This document shows, in pieces, positions 17,817 to 26,698 of a DNA stretch of 64,000 nucleotides. Numbering within the stretch: the first letter of the stretch is position 1; the number at the start of each line of letters is the position of its first letter. The DNA is from an uncultured Bacteroidia bacterium (GTDB lineage: Bacteria > Bacteroidota > Bacteroidia > Bacteroidales > CAJPTX01). The position numbers and the translations under genes are program-made. Under the pieces are notes generated by a model. The model was not told where the DNA came from. It did not search any database and was given only the letters and a program-made list of their open reading frames with translations. The DNA lies in the NCBI GenBank assembly GCA_947252645.1, contig CAMXWF010000016.1, forward strand, positions 6,093-70,092. The letters are read 5' to 3'.

Positions 17817-18830
17817 CTAGAGGCTCATGGCCTTGACGCAGATATCGATCACGCGGTTAGAGTAGCCCCACTCGTTGTCGTACCAAGAGAGGACCTTGAC
17901 CAGGTTGCCTATGACCTTGGTGCTGAGTGCATCGAAGATGGAGCTGTGTGAGTCGTGCACGATGTCGGCGGAGACGATGGGGTCTTCGGTGTAGGCGAGG
18001 ATGGCCTTCATCTCGGGCTTGTTGGCCTCGGCCTTGATCATGGCATTGATGTCGGCGATGGTGGCCGATTTTTTCACGTTGCACACTAGGTCAACTAGCG
18101 AGCCCGTGGGGGTTGGTACGCGGATGGAGACGCCATCGAGCTTTCCGTTGAGCTCAGGGATAATCTTGCCGATGGCCTTGGCAGCGCCGGTGGTGGTGGG
18201 GATCTGGGATACCGCGGCGGCGCGCGCCCGGCGCAGGTCGGAGTGTCCTCCGTCGAGCACCCGCTGGTCGTTGGTATAGGAGTGGACGGTGGTCATGAAG
18301 CCCGAATCAATGCCCAGCTCACGGTGGAGGACCTTGACCACGGGGGCTAGGCAGTTGGTTGTGCAGCTTGCATTGGAGATGAAGTGGGCCTTGGGTGAGA
18401 GGACGTTGTCGTTGACACCGAGAACCACCATGGTGTCGATGGCGTCTTTGGCCGGGGCGGTGAGGACAACGAACTTGACGCCGCCCTTGAGGTGATCGCC
18501 GTAGCCGCCCTTAGGGCTTTCCTTTTGGGTGAAGACCCCTGTGGACTCGATGACCACATCGGGTTCCTCGGGCCATTGGCTTTCCTTCGGGTTGAGGAAG
18601 CGTGTGATGGGGATTTTGACCCCATCGACGATAAGGTGGTTCTCATCGTGCTCGACCAGCCCAGGGTAGCGCCCCTGTGTGGAATCGTAGCGTAGCAGGT
18701 AGGCCATGGCCTCCACGGGCATCATGTCGTTGATACCCACCACCTGGACATCCTTACGTCCCTGAGCTGCCCGAAAAACGTTGCGCCCGATACGGCCGAA
18801 GCCATTGATGGCAATCTTAACCCTTTGCAT
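17817..18830 (-). CDS. gap: Glyceraldehyde-3-phosphate dehydrogenase, type I
   Basis: 337 residues. NAD-binding INGFGRIGRNVFR at the N-terminus, catalytic cysteine in SNASCTTNCLAPV, and the S-loop region VPTPTGSLVDLV. Oxidises glyceraldehyde 3-phosphate to 1,3-bisphosphoglycerate in glycolysis or the reverse. Stand-alone transcript: own -7 box (18896-18889) and own terminator (17765-17797). Confidence 0.96.
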   Translation of the reverse strand: MQRVKIAINGFGRIGRNVFRAAQGRKDVQVVGINDMMPVEAMAYLLRYDSTQGRYPGLVEHDENHLIVDGVKIPITRFLNPKESQWPEEPDVVIESTGVFTQKESPKGGYGDHLKGGVKFVVLTAPAKDAIDTMVVLGVNDNVLSPKAHFISNASCTTNCLAPVVKVLHRELGIDSGFMTTVHSYTNDQRVLDGGHSDLRRARAAAVSQIPTTTGAAKAIGKIIPELNGKLDGVSIRVPTPTGSLVDLVCNVKKSATIADINAMIKAEANKPEMKAILAYTEDPIVSADIVHDSHSSIFDALSTKVIGNLVKVLSWYDNEWGYSNRVIDICVKAMSL

Positions 18831-18888
18831 TGCTAAAAGTGCTTTTTATGAGTGAGAGCTTTTGGCCCCGCCCCCGCGAGACCTTTGG

Positions 18889-18896
18889 CAAATATA
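18889..18896 (-). promoter_or_regulatory. -7 box of gap
   Basis: TATATTTG on the minus strand fits TAnnTTTG. Start near 18883, leader about 52 nt. Confidence 0.5.
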
Positions 18897-18924
18897 GGAA
18901 AAATCCCGCGGAGTTTGGGTGTGG

Positions 18925-19500
18925 CTAATAGTTTTCCTTCATGGGGGCGAACCAGGCCTGTGGGTGCTGACAGGCAGGGCACTTCATTGGTGCGGTGGCA
19001 GAGTAGACGATGTAGCCGCAGTTCATGCACTGCCATTTGATTTTTTCCTCCCGCTTGAAGAAGTCGCCGGCCTCGATACGGGAGAGCAGGAGTCGGTAGC
19101 GTCGTTCGTGCTCGGCCTCGACGGAGGCAATGCGTTCGAAGGCATCGGCAATTTCGTCAAAGCCCTCCTCACGGGCGATCTTGGCGGCGTTGGGATAGAG
19201 GACGGTGTGTTCTTCATTCTCGCCCTCGGCGGCAGCCTTGAGGTTTTGCTGGGTGGTGCCAATCACGCCGGCGGGGTAGGTGGAGGTGATCTCTACAGCG
19301 CCCCCCTCAAGGAACTTGAAGAAGCGCTCAGCGTGTTCCCGCTCTTGGGAGGCCGTTTCAGCAAACACAGCGGCGATCTGTCGAAAGCCCTCTTTCTCGG
19401 CCCGCTTGGAGAAAAACGTGTAGCGGCTAACCGCTTGGGACTCCCCGGCAAATGAGGCCAATAGATTCTTCTCGGTGCGTGATCCCTTCAATGCGACCAT
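18925..19500 (-). CDS. rbr: Rubrerythrin
   Basis: 191 residues. Ferritin-like diiron domain with the E..EH pairs (GESQAVSRY, ERE-HAERF, VEAEHERRY) and a C-terminal rubredoxin-type Fe(Cys)4 domain (CMNCGY and CPAC). Reduces hydrogen peroxide in anaerobes and microaerophiles, with electrons from rubredoxin-type donors. Own -7 box at 19543-19536, so separate from gap. Confidence 0.95.
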   Translation of the reverse strand: MVALKGSRTEKNLLASFAGESQAVSRYTFFSKRAEKEGFRQIAAVFAETASQEREHAERFFKFLEGGAVEITSTYPAGVIGTTQQNLKAAAEGENEEHTVLYPNAAKIAREEGFDEIADAFERIASVEAEHERRYRLLLSRIEAGDFFKREEKIKWQCMNCGYIVYSATAPMKCPACQHPQAWFAPMKENY

Positions 19501-19535
19501 AAATAAATACCTTTCTCTTATTACAGGAACGATGG

Positions 19536-19543
19536 CAAAGGTA
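19536..19543 (-). promoter_or_regulatory. -7 box of rubrerythrin gene
   Basis: TACCTTTG on the minus strand; start near 19530, leader about 30 nt. Confidence 0.55.
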
Positions 19544-19575
19544 GCCAGAAATTGGGATAGCGCATCCGATGGCAG

Positions 19576-20376
19576 CTATATAGAAGGTTTTTGACGTACG
19601 CCCTGCTCTGTGGCCAGGGTGAGGAAGAGCCCGACGAAGATGGCGCCGCCGACCATGTTGCCCAGGGTGGCAGGTATCAGGTTGTCCATGAGGGCCTCCC
19701 AGGGGGAGATGTTGGCCCCGGCGAGGATACCCAGGGGCAGGTAGTACATATTGGCCACGCTGTGCTCAAAGCCCATGACCACGAAGGCCATAATGGGCCA
19801 CCAGAGGGCAATGACCTTGCCCACCAGGGAGTCGGTGTAGAAGGAGAGCCATACCGCTAGACAGACCAGCCAGTTGGCCCCGATGCCCTTGAGGAAGATA
19901 GTCCAGAAGGGCTGCTCCACCTTGTGGTAGGCGATCTGGCAGGCCGCCCGGCCTAGGTAGGTGCCATCGAGCAAGCCAGTGAGATAGACAAAGAAGTAGA
20001 CAAAGAACAGGGCCCCGAGCAGGTTTAGAGCCCAGATGGCTGCCCAGTGCGTGAGCGTGAAGCCCCAGGAGTTACGTCCACGCAGGGCAGCAGTCATCAG
20101 GTGGGCATTGTTGCCGGTGAAGAGCTCGGCCCCGAACATGACAACGAGGATAATGCCTAGGGGGAAGACCGCCCCGGCGAGGATTGAGGAGATGGACGGA
20201 TAACGCTGCAAGAGTTCAGGGGGAAAGCCCCGGCTAACCAACATGGAGAGTAGCCCGCCCATAGCGATAAAGACACCAGCCATGAGCCCCATGATAATGG
20301 TGGCACGCCATCCCTTGTTTCTTTTTTTGGCAGCCATTTCCTCTATGAGGGAGACCACTTGAGACAAATTGCGCAT
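19576..20376 (-). CDS. Formate/nitrite transporter family channel
   Basis: 266 residues from the ATG at 20376; the frame is open to an ATG at 20421. Six membrane segments with FNT family signatures GAELFTGNN, KGIGANWLVCLAVWL, GFEHSVANMYYLPLG and NLIPATLGNMVGGA. The pentameric channels move formate, nitrite or other small monovalent anions. In this anaerobic context formate export is the likely role (inference). Follows ispE at about 70 bp. Confidence 0.9.
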   Translation of the reverse strand: MRNLSQVVSLIEEMAAKKRNKGWRATIIMGLMAGVFIAMGGLLSMLVSRGFPPELLQRYPSISSILAGAVFPLGIILVVMFGAELFTGNNAHLMTAALRGRNSWGFTLTHWAAIWALNLLGALFFVYFFVYLTGLLDGTYLGRAACQIAYHKVEQPFWTIFLKGIGANWLVCLAVWLSFYTDSLVGKVIALWWPIMAFVVMGFEHSVANMYYLPLGILAGANISPWEALMDNLIPATLGNMVGGAIFVGLFLTLATEQGVRQKPSI

Positions 20377-20445
20377 CGTTGTAGAGTATTTTCTTGGTGC
20401 TATTACAAAGCGTAAGCCCACCGGTGGGCTACGGTCGGTCGATTC

Positions 20446-21297
20446 CTATTCCTGTGTGCTGGGGGCCTGCCCGAGGGGCAGGAGGCGTGTCGTGGCATTG
20501 GGGATTTCAAGGTCGTGGGTTGGCCTGGGGCCTCGGAACAAGGCGTAGAGGGTGGACCCCGAGCCCGAGAGGGAGAGCTGTGCAGGGCTCAAGGCCTTTA
20601 GGGCCTGGTAGAGCTGTAGGATGGACGGGCAAAGACGCAGGACGGCGGGCCAGAAATCGTTTTTGGGGTTCAGGGGGTATTGGGCATCCTGCACTAGCTC
20701 CTGCGTTGTATCTTCAGGCGGTAGGATGCGTAGGTGGTCGAGTGTAGCAAAGGCTTGCGCCGTGCTGATGCGCTGGTTTGGTGTGGCCACCAGCACCCAC
20801 TGGAATTGGAGGTCAAGCTGGATGGGTTGGCAGAGCTCGCCGCGCCCAGAGGCCTGGCAGGGGCGGTTGATGAGGAAGAAGGGGACGTCGCTGCCGAGCG
20901 TAAGGGCCAGTTTGGGCAGCAAGTCGTGGGGTACGTGCTTGGAGCACCTTAGGGCCATGTGCTGGAGCATGAAGGCGGCATCGGCCGAGCCTCCGCCTAG
21001 GCCGGCCCCGATGGGGATATGCTTTACGAGTGTAGCCTCAACCCGCGGTGGTTCGAACGGGAGGAGGAGACGATAGGCCTTCGCGACGAGGTTGTCGGCC
21101 TGGGGTCCCAGGTTGTAGCTCTGGTGCGCATGGAGGGCGATGACGGGGGGGCCGGGGAGTTCGTGGATACGGAGTTCGTCGCAGTAGCCATAGAGGGGAA
21201 GAAAGATGGTGTGTAGCCGGTGGAAGCCATCGGGCCGGCGTGGGCCGACAGTGAGCCCGTAGTTGAGCTTGGCATTAGGGAAGAGTACGGTGTCCAC
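20446..21297 (-). CDS. ispE: 4-diphosphocytidyl-2-C-methyl-D-erythritol kinase
   Basis: 283 residues. GHMP kinase: N-terminal PNAKLNYGLTVGPRRPDGFH and the glycine-rich ATP loop IPIGAGLGGGSADAA, and C-terminal LSLSGSGSTLYALF. Phosphorylates CDP-ME in the non-mevalonate isoprenoid pathway, feeding the undecaprenyl phosphate and menaquinone used by products of nearby genes. Starts 12 bp behind rsmI. Confidence 0.95.
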   Translation of the reverse strand: MDTVLFPNAKLNYGLTVGPRRPDGFHRLHTIFLPLYGYCDELRIHELPGPPVIALHAHQSYNLGPQADNLVAKAYRLLLPFEPPRVEATLVKHIPIGAGLGGGSADAAFMLQHMALRCSKHVPHDLLPKLALTLGSDVPFFLINRPCQASGRGELCQPIQLDLQFQWVLVATPNQRISTAQAFATLDHLRILPPEDTTQELVQDAQYPLNPKNDFWPAVLRLCPSILQLYQALKALSPAQLSLSGSGSTLYALFRGPRPTHDLEIPNATTRLLPLGQAPSTQE

Positions 21298-21309
21298 AGG
21301 TGGGCGTAA

Positions 21310-21984
21310 CTAGCTTCTAGGCGCAATGATGAGGACGCACTCGCCCTTGATGGTTTCTTGTCCGAGGGTATTGATGAGGGAGTCGACCGAGCCGCGATAG
21401 AAGGACTCGTGGAGCTTTGAGAGTTCACGGGCTAGGCAGAGCAGCTGGTCGGGGCCAAAGACCGTTTGGATTTCCTGGAGGAGGCGTGGTAGCCGGTAGG
21501 GGGATTCGTAGAGGACGGCCGTCAGCGGCTGTTCACGGAGCGCAAGGAGTCGCTTTTGTCGTCCTTTCTTGGGGGGTAGGAAGCCCTCGAAGAGGAATTT
21601 TTCGCAGGGGAATCCGCTGGCGACTAGGGCCGGGATCAAGGCCGTGGGGCCTGGTAGACAGGTGACGGGGATCTGTTGGGCCAAGGCGGCTCGCACCAGG
21701 AGGAAGCCGGGGTCGGAGATGGCGGGTGTACCTGCGTCGGACACTAGGGCCAACTGCTGATCGTGGAGAAGCAGGTCGACAAAATGGTTGACTCTATCGT
21801 GCTCGTTATGCAGATGGTAGGACTGTGTGGGGGTGTGGATGTCGTAGTGGCGGAGGAGAATAGCCGTGGTGCGGGTGTCCTCCGCGAGGATGAGGTTGAC
21901 TGAGGCCAGAATCCTCACCGCGCGGTAGGTGATGTCTTCCAGGTTGCCGATCGGGGTGGGGACCACGTAGAGCGTACCAGGCAT
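21310..21984 (-). CDS. rsmI: 16S rRNA (cytidine-1402 2'-O)-methyltransferase
   Basis: 224 residues from the ATG at 21984 (MPGTLYVVPTPIGNLEDITYRA), the standard start of RsmI; the frame extends upstream to 22173 over the neighbouring gene but is not used. Tetrapyrrole methylase fold with LVSDAGTPAISDPGFLLVRAA and KFLFEGFLPPKKGRQKRL. Length about 60 residues less than the E. coli enzyme, as is common in this phylum. RsmI and RsmH (36975-37895) act on the same nucleotide of 16S rRNA. Confidence 0.93.
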   Translation of the reverse strand: MPGTLYVVPTPIGNLEDITYRAVRILASVNLILAEDTRTTAILLRHYDIHTPTQSYHLHNEHDRVNHFVDLLLHDQQLALVSDAGTPAISDPGFLLVRAALAQQIPVTCLPGPTALIPALVASGFPCEKFLFEGFLPPKKGRQKRLLALREQPLTAVLYESPYRLPRLLQEIQTVFGPDQLLCLARELSKLHESFYRGSVDSLINTLGQETIKGECVLIIAPRS

Positions 21985-22036
21985 AGCTAGCTTTGGGCTT
22001 GGTATTGCGGGTAGAGGTTGGTGAGAGGGGTGTAGC

Positions 22037-22693
22037 CTAGCTAAAGCGTCGAGATAGGCAAGTAGAGAGGAGCTGTACGGCCTCGTTGTCGGCCTGCTCT
22101 GGGAAGTGCTTCTGTAGGAGCTCGAGGGCACTGGCCAGCGAGGTCTGGCGGTCGAGCTGATGGAGGAGTTCATCGGGCGAGACGCTGGCCCCAGCAGGCA
22201 GGAAACGTCGTAGGATGAGGCGGTCGTTGCGCGAGAGCATGGAGGCCAAGTCAGGACGCTTGGGTTGGCGTGGTGCTGAGTCCGTGTTCCCCTGGGAGGC
22301 TGGCCTGGGGGGCTCTTTGATCACTTGGGGCATAAGATTCACTGGGACAGGCACTGCCACGTGACTGGGCTCAGGGCTTTTCGATGCGATGCGCTCTGCA
22401 GACTTTGGAAGCTGCGTGCGGGGTGCGTTGGTGCTGTAGTCGCCTAGCGTGGTGATGGGGCCTGGTGAGTCTGGGGGGAGTTGTGCCCCAGAAACGTTTG
22501 GAGCGCAGCTCCCCTTGATGGCCCTGTCCACGATGGTCAGCATGGCATGGAGCGGTGCGGTGTCTAGAGGCAGACCCTTTTCCTCCTGTTCGCATAGCTG
22601 TTCAACCACGCTGCGCATGGAGTGCAGCAGGTCGGAAAGAGGCATCTCCGCCAACACCTGGAGAAAGGCATCAAATGCAGCTGGAGTCATCAT
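22037..22693 (-). CDS. Unknown protein encoded directly behind ftsZ
   Basis: 218 residues, no recognised catalytic motif. An N-terminal helical part (1-60), a Pro/Ser/Thr-rich linker (about 70-150) and a C-terminal helical domain (about 150-218) reading SRNDRLILRRFLPAG to LSRRF. The spacing of the ND-R-LF...W/F...RRF residues resembles a C-terminal domain found in many uncharacterised Bacteroidetes proteins (a loose pattern match by eye). Only 3 bp separate it from ftsZ, so it is part of the dcw transcript and may have a division role (inference). Confidence 0.6.
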   Translation of the reverse strand: MMTPAAFDAFLQVLAEMPLSDLLHSMRSVVEQLCEQEEKGLPLDTAPLHAMLTIVDRAIKGSCAPNVSGAQLPPDSPGPITTLGDYSTNAPRTQLPKSAERIASKSPEPSHVAVPVPVNLMPQVIKEPPRPASQGNTDSAPRQPKRPDLASMLSRNDRLILRRFLPAGASVSPDELLHQLDRQTSLASALELLQKHFPEQADNEAVQLLSTCLSRRFS

Positions 22694-22696
22694 GGC

Positions 22697-24427
22697 CTAG
22701 TCGATTCCTTTGAGACGTTCGTTAGCTTTACAGAGGTCGTCCCATCCCTTGCTATGCTGGCGTGGAGCGGTGTCGGGTTGTTCGGCATCGTCCTGGAAGT
22801 TTTTCAGGAGTTCCTCTGTGACCTCAACCACCGACATGGCGCCCTTGGTGTCTTTGGTCTGGGCATCATCGTGACCGTTCGGCTGGGTGATAGCCTTTTG
22901 CTCAGTCGGCGGCATCAGGTTGGAGAAGAGGGTGTTCTGGGTTGTGAGCGGCACTGAGCATTCCACCTTGGGGGCTGCTGAGGCCGCGGCATTAGCCAGC
23001 GTGCCCACAGTGGTTTGAGGGGATACTTTCGTGGAGCTACCACCTAGGGTAAAGGTGAGCAGCGTGCCAGGTTTTATGGTCTTGGACGTGCGGGACTTTT
23101 GGGCATCGGTAGTAGCTTCCTGGGAAGTGGGCAGCTTGGGCTGTGTCGGCTGTGTATCCTGAGGCCTGTTTTCGCTGGGGTACTTGGGCCACGTGGCGGA
23201 TTTTTCTTGCAGGTTTTTTTCTTGCGCTTGCCGCCACATATCCTTGCATGCGTTGGCGTAGTCGGAAGGTTTTTGGCTACCAACGAATTGGGCCAGCAAG
23301 AGCGTCATGCTGTAGGTGCCTTCTGGTATGGAGTTGTCGAAGCCTTGGCTCGGCTTAATGGAGTAATCGCCCTTAGGCTCGAGGCACTTGGCCTGTAGGA
23401 AGCCCATCCATTCGTTTTGGTCTCGCTGGAGTACAGGAGCTTTATCGTTGTACTTGAGCTGATAGGAGCAGGATTTTGCCCCTACGGGGTACTGGGGGAC
23501 GCAGTAGTTAGAGTTGAACTCCTTGAGCATATCGTTCAGGAGGTCGTAGGTATTGACGGGCTTGGTGTCGTTGTTAGCGTCCTTGTCCTTTTGGTCTTGG
23601 TTTTTGCGTTTTCCCTGATAGTGGTGGACCACGGCCACCCCGCCGGCGGTATAAGAGATCTCAGAGCCGAGGACGTAGCCAAGTCGGGTGAGGATATCGT
23701 TTATATCGGCGTTACGGTTCAAGACATCCAGGCTTATGTCGAGGAAGCCTTTGACGGTAGCAGACATTTTTTCCCGGATGCTTTCGGTGGCCTTCTCGAA
23801 GGGGATGTCGGGGTTGGCGGTTATGGCGAGGTTGTTGTCGTAGAGCGCCGTGGATGGCACGTGTTCTTCAATCTCTTTGATAGCCTTGAGCGCGTGGTTC
23901 CATATGGAGTTTCCCTCTCGCAGGAGCGGTAGGAGCAAGGAGGGAAAACAGGGGATTTTGAGTTCATCACAGAGCTTGACGAAGCCAGGTGTAGCCCCTG
24001 TGCCGGTGCCCCCGCCCACGCCGGCCACCACCACGACAAGCTGGAGAGGGCTCTGTGGGTCGTTTTTACAGGCTTCTAGGAATTGCTTGACTTCTTCGCA
24101 GCTTTCGGTGAAGGCGGCCTGTCCGAGTTCTGGGTCTCCGCCAGCCCCGATGCCCTTGGTGCTAGTTTTTCCAATGAGGAAAGGCTTGAAATCCAGGCCT
24201 TTATTCGTATCATCGGCATCGGTATTGAGGGCCACAAGGGTCAGGGGGGACTCTTCGCACTTGGTGTATTTATTGAATATACCTCGCACGAAGCCGCAGC
24301 CCATGCCCCCGATGCCCACAACCATGATGGCCCCTCGATGCTTGGTCAAATTAGTCTTGACCTCCTTGAGCTGGAAGGCCGTTTGGAGTTCGGGCGCTGG
24401 ATTCGCGATAGGCGTAGTAATATCCAT
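22697..24427 (-). CDS. ftsZ: Diverged FtsZ, tubulin-like division GTPase
   Basis: 576 residues, against about 380-460 for most FtsZ. GTP-binding loops are recognisable: GIGGMGCG (39-45), NTDAD (68-72), GAGGDPELG (94-102), tubulin signature GGGTGTG (138-144) and the synergy loop N239-x-D241-x-x-D244 (NADIND). Between and after these the sequence departs from standard FtsZ: the T5 region reads LPLLREGNS, there is a charged insert near 270-290, and the C-terminal third (about 410-576) is low-complexity Gln/Thr/Pro-rich and lacks the usual short conserved C-terminal peptide. Last core gene of the dcw cluster, 62 bp behind ftsA. Its place and loops make FtsZ the best call. Confidence 0.85.
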   Translation of the reverse strand: MDITTPIANPAPELQTAFQLKEVKTNLTKHRGAIMVVGIGGMGCGFVRGIFNKYTKCEESPLTLVALNTDADDTNKGLDFKPFLIGKTSTKGIGAGGDPELGQAAFTESCEEVKQFLEACKNDPQSPLQLVVVVAGVGGGTGTGATPGFVKLCDELKIPCFPSLLLPLLREGNSIWNHALKAIKEIEEHVPSTALYDNNLAITANPDIPFEKATESIREKMSATVKGFLDISLDVLNRNADINDILTRLGYVLGSEISYTAGGVAVVHHYQGKRKNQDQKDKDANNDTKPVNTYDLLNDMLKEFNSNYCVPQYPVGAKSCSYQLKYNDKAPVLQRDQNEWMGFLQAKCLEPKGDYSIKPSQGFDNSIPEGTYSMTLLLAQFVGSQKPSDYANACKDMWRQAQEKNLQEKSATWPKYPSENRPQDTQPTQPKLPTSQEATTDAQKSRTSKTIKPGTLLTFTLGGSSTKVSPQTTVGTLANAAASAAPKVECSVPLTTQNTLFSNLMPPTEQKAITQPNGHDDAQTKDTKGAMSVVEVTEELLKNFQDDAEQPDTAPRQHSKGWDDLCKANERLKGID

Positions 24428-24489
24428 GATAGGAGTCTTTGGGATGATAATGAATCTGGGTGCGAATTGTTGTATGTAGTAGACTGGGG

Positions 24490-25896
24490 CTAGTCCTCGT
24501 TGTTGTAGGTGCCGAGAACTTGGTTGACCCCGTCGACAGCGTTGGAGAGGAGTTTTGAGAAGAAGCTCTTTGGTTGTTTTTTGCTGGCAGCTGGCTGTTC
24601 AGGTGGAGTGCTAGAAGACTCAGGGGGTTGTGCGGTTGTTTGGATGGGCTGAGCCTGGGCGAAGAGCGACTCCTGTCGAGCCAGGTCGATGGTGCCGTAG
24701 AGTGCAGCCTGCGAGGGGACGCCGTGGGGCATGTCGGGTAGGAGATCGTGGAAGTCGATACTTCCTGGTAGCCCCACAGTGCGCACGGCCCGGAAGGGGA
24801 AACTACCCCAGAGGTTGAGGAGGCATGTAAAGAGCCTGTCAATTTGAGGCACCGCGGCCAGCCCGCCGCCGAGGTAGACGGTAAAAAAGCGTGGAGCTCT
24901 GTTGATATCGGGATACCACTCCATATAGAGCTTCTTGAGCCTCAGGGTGATTTCGCCACAGTGGCGCACAAGCACCCAGAGGAGGAAATCGGCCTGGGAG
25001 TTTGGTTTGATGCTCTCCTGGGGGAAGAGGTCGGCAGGGTGTTGGGCCTTGAAGTTGCAGCGTGAGAGGTCGATGAGTTTAATGAGATCCCGTCGTAGCT
25101 GCAAGGGGTCGAGGTTTCGTTCCTTGCAGGTGGTGTCCACCACGTATTTTACGCCCTTAGGCTCCCAGTGGTAGTGATTGATCTTGCCGTTATGGGTAGA
25201 GAAGAGCTCGGTTTTGCTGTAGCCGAGATTAATCAGGAGTGCATCGCCATTTTCATTCTGGATGATTTGTTGGCACTGCTGCAGGGCATCAGGCTCGAGG
25301 TAGAGCTTCGTGAGGCTGAGCCCGGCATCGCGGATGCACTTACGGAGGCGGTTGATGGCTTTTTCGTTGGCCAGGAAGAAGATGTAGCGGAGGGTGACGT
25401 TGTTGGAGACGCTGCCGATGGCTTGGTCTTCGGAGAGGAGGAGGGAGTCGCTGGCATCGGTGAGGAAGCCGAGCTTGATGGTATGGAGGAGGGCGCGGCG
25501 CTGTCCTTGGGCATCGGTGAGGAACTCAGCTTTTATTTTTTGGCTATCGCGCTGCATTTCGTCCACGTCGTCCTTGGCCACAACGGTATCATCGCCATTG
25601 CGTTGCTGGCAGACACGCTCTATTTGACCAGGCTTGGCCTCGATGGGCCCCACGGCGGCCAGGGCGCAGACTTGGTCGATGGGGTGCTTGAGGACATCGT
25701 GCGCCAAGTTGAGCAACTGGACGATGGCATCCACGGTTTTGCGTGGGTTTTGGATGATCACGTCGCCTATATCGCTACTGTAGGTATGGAAAACGTGGAA
25801 GTGTCCCACGGGCTTACGCTGGGAATCGAACTCTTGGACTCCCAGTCGGAGCCAGTAGGAGCCGATGTCGAGAGCTGCGATGTATTGATTTTCCAT
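24490..25896 (-). CDS. ftsA: Diverged FtsA, actin-like divisome protein
   Basis: 468 residues. The phosphate-1 motif AALDIGSYWLRLGV (7-20) and adenosine motif VYLGGGLAAVP (340-350) fit the actin/FtsA fold. The phosphate-2 motif, normally DxGxxTT, reads N223-LGYSKTE, without the Asp. The C-terminus keeps a membrane-targeting amphipathic helix (SFFSKLLSNAVDGVNQVL, about 444-461) after a Pro/Ser linker. FtsA anchors FtsZ to the membrane. Lies 10 bp behind ftsQ. Identification rests on synteny plus these motifs; overall similarity to other FtsA looks low. Confidence 0.82.
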   Translation of the reverse strand: MENQYIAALDIGSYWLRLGVQEFDSQRKPVGHFHVFHTYSSDIGDVIIQNPRKTVDAIVQLLNLAHDVLKHPIDQVCALAAVGPIEAKPGQIERVCQQRNGDDTVVAKDDVDEMQRDSQKIKAEFLTDAQGQRRALLHTIKLGFLTDASDSLLLSEDQAIGSVSNNVTLRYIFFLANEKAINRLRKCIRDAGLSLTKLYLEPDALQQCQQIIQNENGDALLINLGYSKTELFSTHNGKINHYHWEPKGVKYVVDTTCKERNLDPLQLRRDLIKLIDLSRCNFKAQHPADLFPQESIKPNSQADFLLWVLVRHCGEITLRLKKLYMEWYPDINRAPRFFTVYLGGGLAAVPQIDRLFTCLLNLWGSFPFRAVRTVGLPGSIDFHDLLPDMPHGVPSQAALYGTIDLARQESLFAQAQPIQTTAQPPESSSTPPEQPAASKKQPKSFFSKLLSNAVDGVNQVLGTYNNED

Positions 25897-25906
25897 GGTT
25901 GTGTAT

Positions 25907-26698
25907 CTATTTTTGGCTTGGGGTTCTACAAATCACCTGGTCACCGTAGCGCAGATCAATCTCGCTGTAGGCATTGAGTCCGTTAGCAGGTAGGCTGGCG
26001 GCATAGAGTGCTCGCAGCTTTTTGAGCTTGTACTGGTAGTCGTCGAGGGAGCCGAGCTGGACGATCTGTCCGCCAACGCGCGGTACAAGTTCGACATTCT
26101 GGTTGGAAGTCACATAGAGCTGGGTGAGCTGGGCGCGCCAGAAGGAGTGCTTGTAAACGTAGCGAGCCAGCTCTAGAAGCTGGGTGAAGAGGTGGCTTTG
26201 GGCGCCCTGTAGTGGGTCTTGTAGGGCCAGGGAATCGAGGGGAGGCTCAATGTAGCCGTTCGCCACGAGGGTATGGGCAGCATAGTCGAGAGCTGCCGGG
26301 TAGAGTGTGCCCTCCCAGGTGACGTAGTATGAGGAGCCGTCACGGGCGATGATGCGCAGAATAGGGATGCGCTGCTGGATGCTAACGCAGAGCAGACCCG
26401 AGGCCAACGGGTAGGCCTGCGCTTTTTTGACCACGGGCAAGTTGTCGACCATGGTTTCTATTGCGTGGGCATTGATGGCGTAGAGGGGCTTACCTACCAA
26501 GTCGCCCACTTCTTGAGTGATGAGGTTTTCCACTGCGCGCGCAGTGACCAGGGACGTCTGGGCCGAGGAGGCCATAGAGACCCTCAGAGCCCTGCATTGG
26601 ATCTCGCCCCGCCGGGTGGCGACATAGCGCAGGGCATAGCCCACCGCGGCCAGGAAGCAGAGCCCCAGCAAGTAGGAGAGAATCCGTTTAACTGGCAC
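25907..26698 (-). CDS. ftsQ: Cell division protein FtsQ
   Basis: 263 residues. One N-terminal membrane segment (about 4-24) and an extracytoplasmic part with a POTRA-like region (VGKPLYAINAHAIETMVDNLPVVKKAQAYP split in two) and the C-terminal beta domain, as in Bacteroidota FtsQ. Links FtsA/FtsZ to the septal synthases through FtsB/FtsL. Overlaps the end of murC by 11 bp and lies 10 bp before ftsA. Sequence conservation is always low in this family; position is the main support. Confidence 0.85.
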   Translation of the reverse strand: MPVKRILSYLLGLCFLAAVGYALRYVATRRGEIQCRALRVSMASSAQTSLVTARAVENLITQEVGDLVGKPLYAINAHAIETMVDNLPVVKKAQAYPLASGLLCVSIQQRIPILRIIARDGSSYYVTWEGTLYPAALDYAAHTLVANGYIEPPLDSLALQDPLQGAQSHLFTQLLELARYVYKHSFWRAQLTQLYVTSNQNVELVPRVGGQIVQLGSLDDYQYKLKKLRALYAASLPANGLNAYSEIDLRYGDQVICRTPSQK

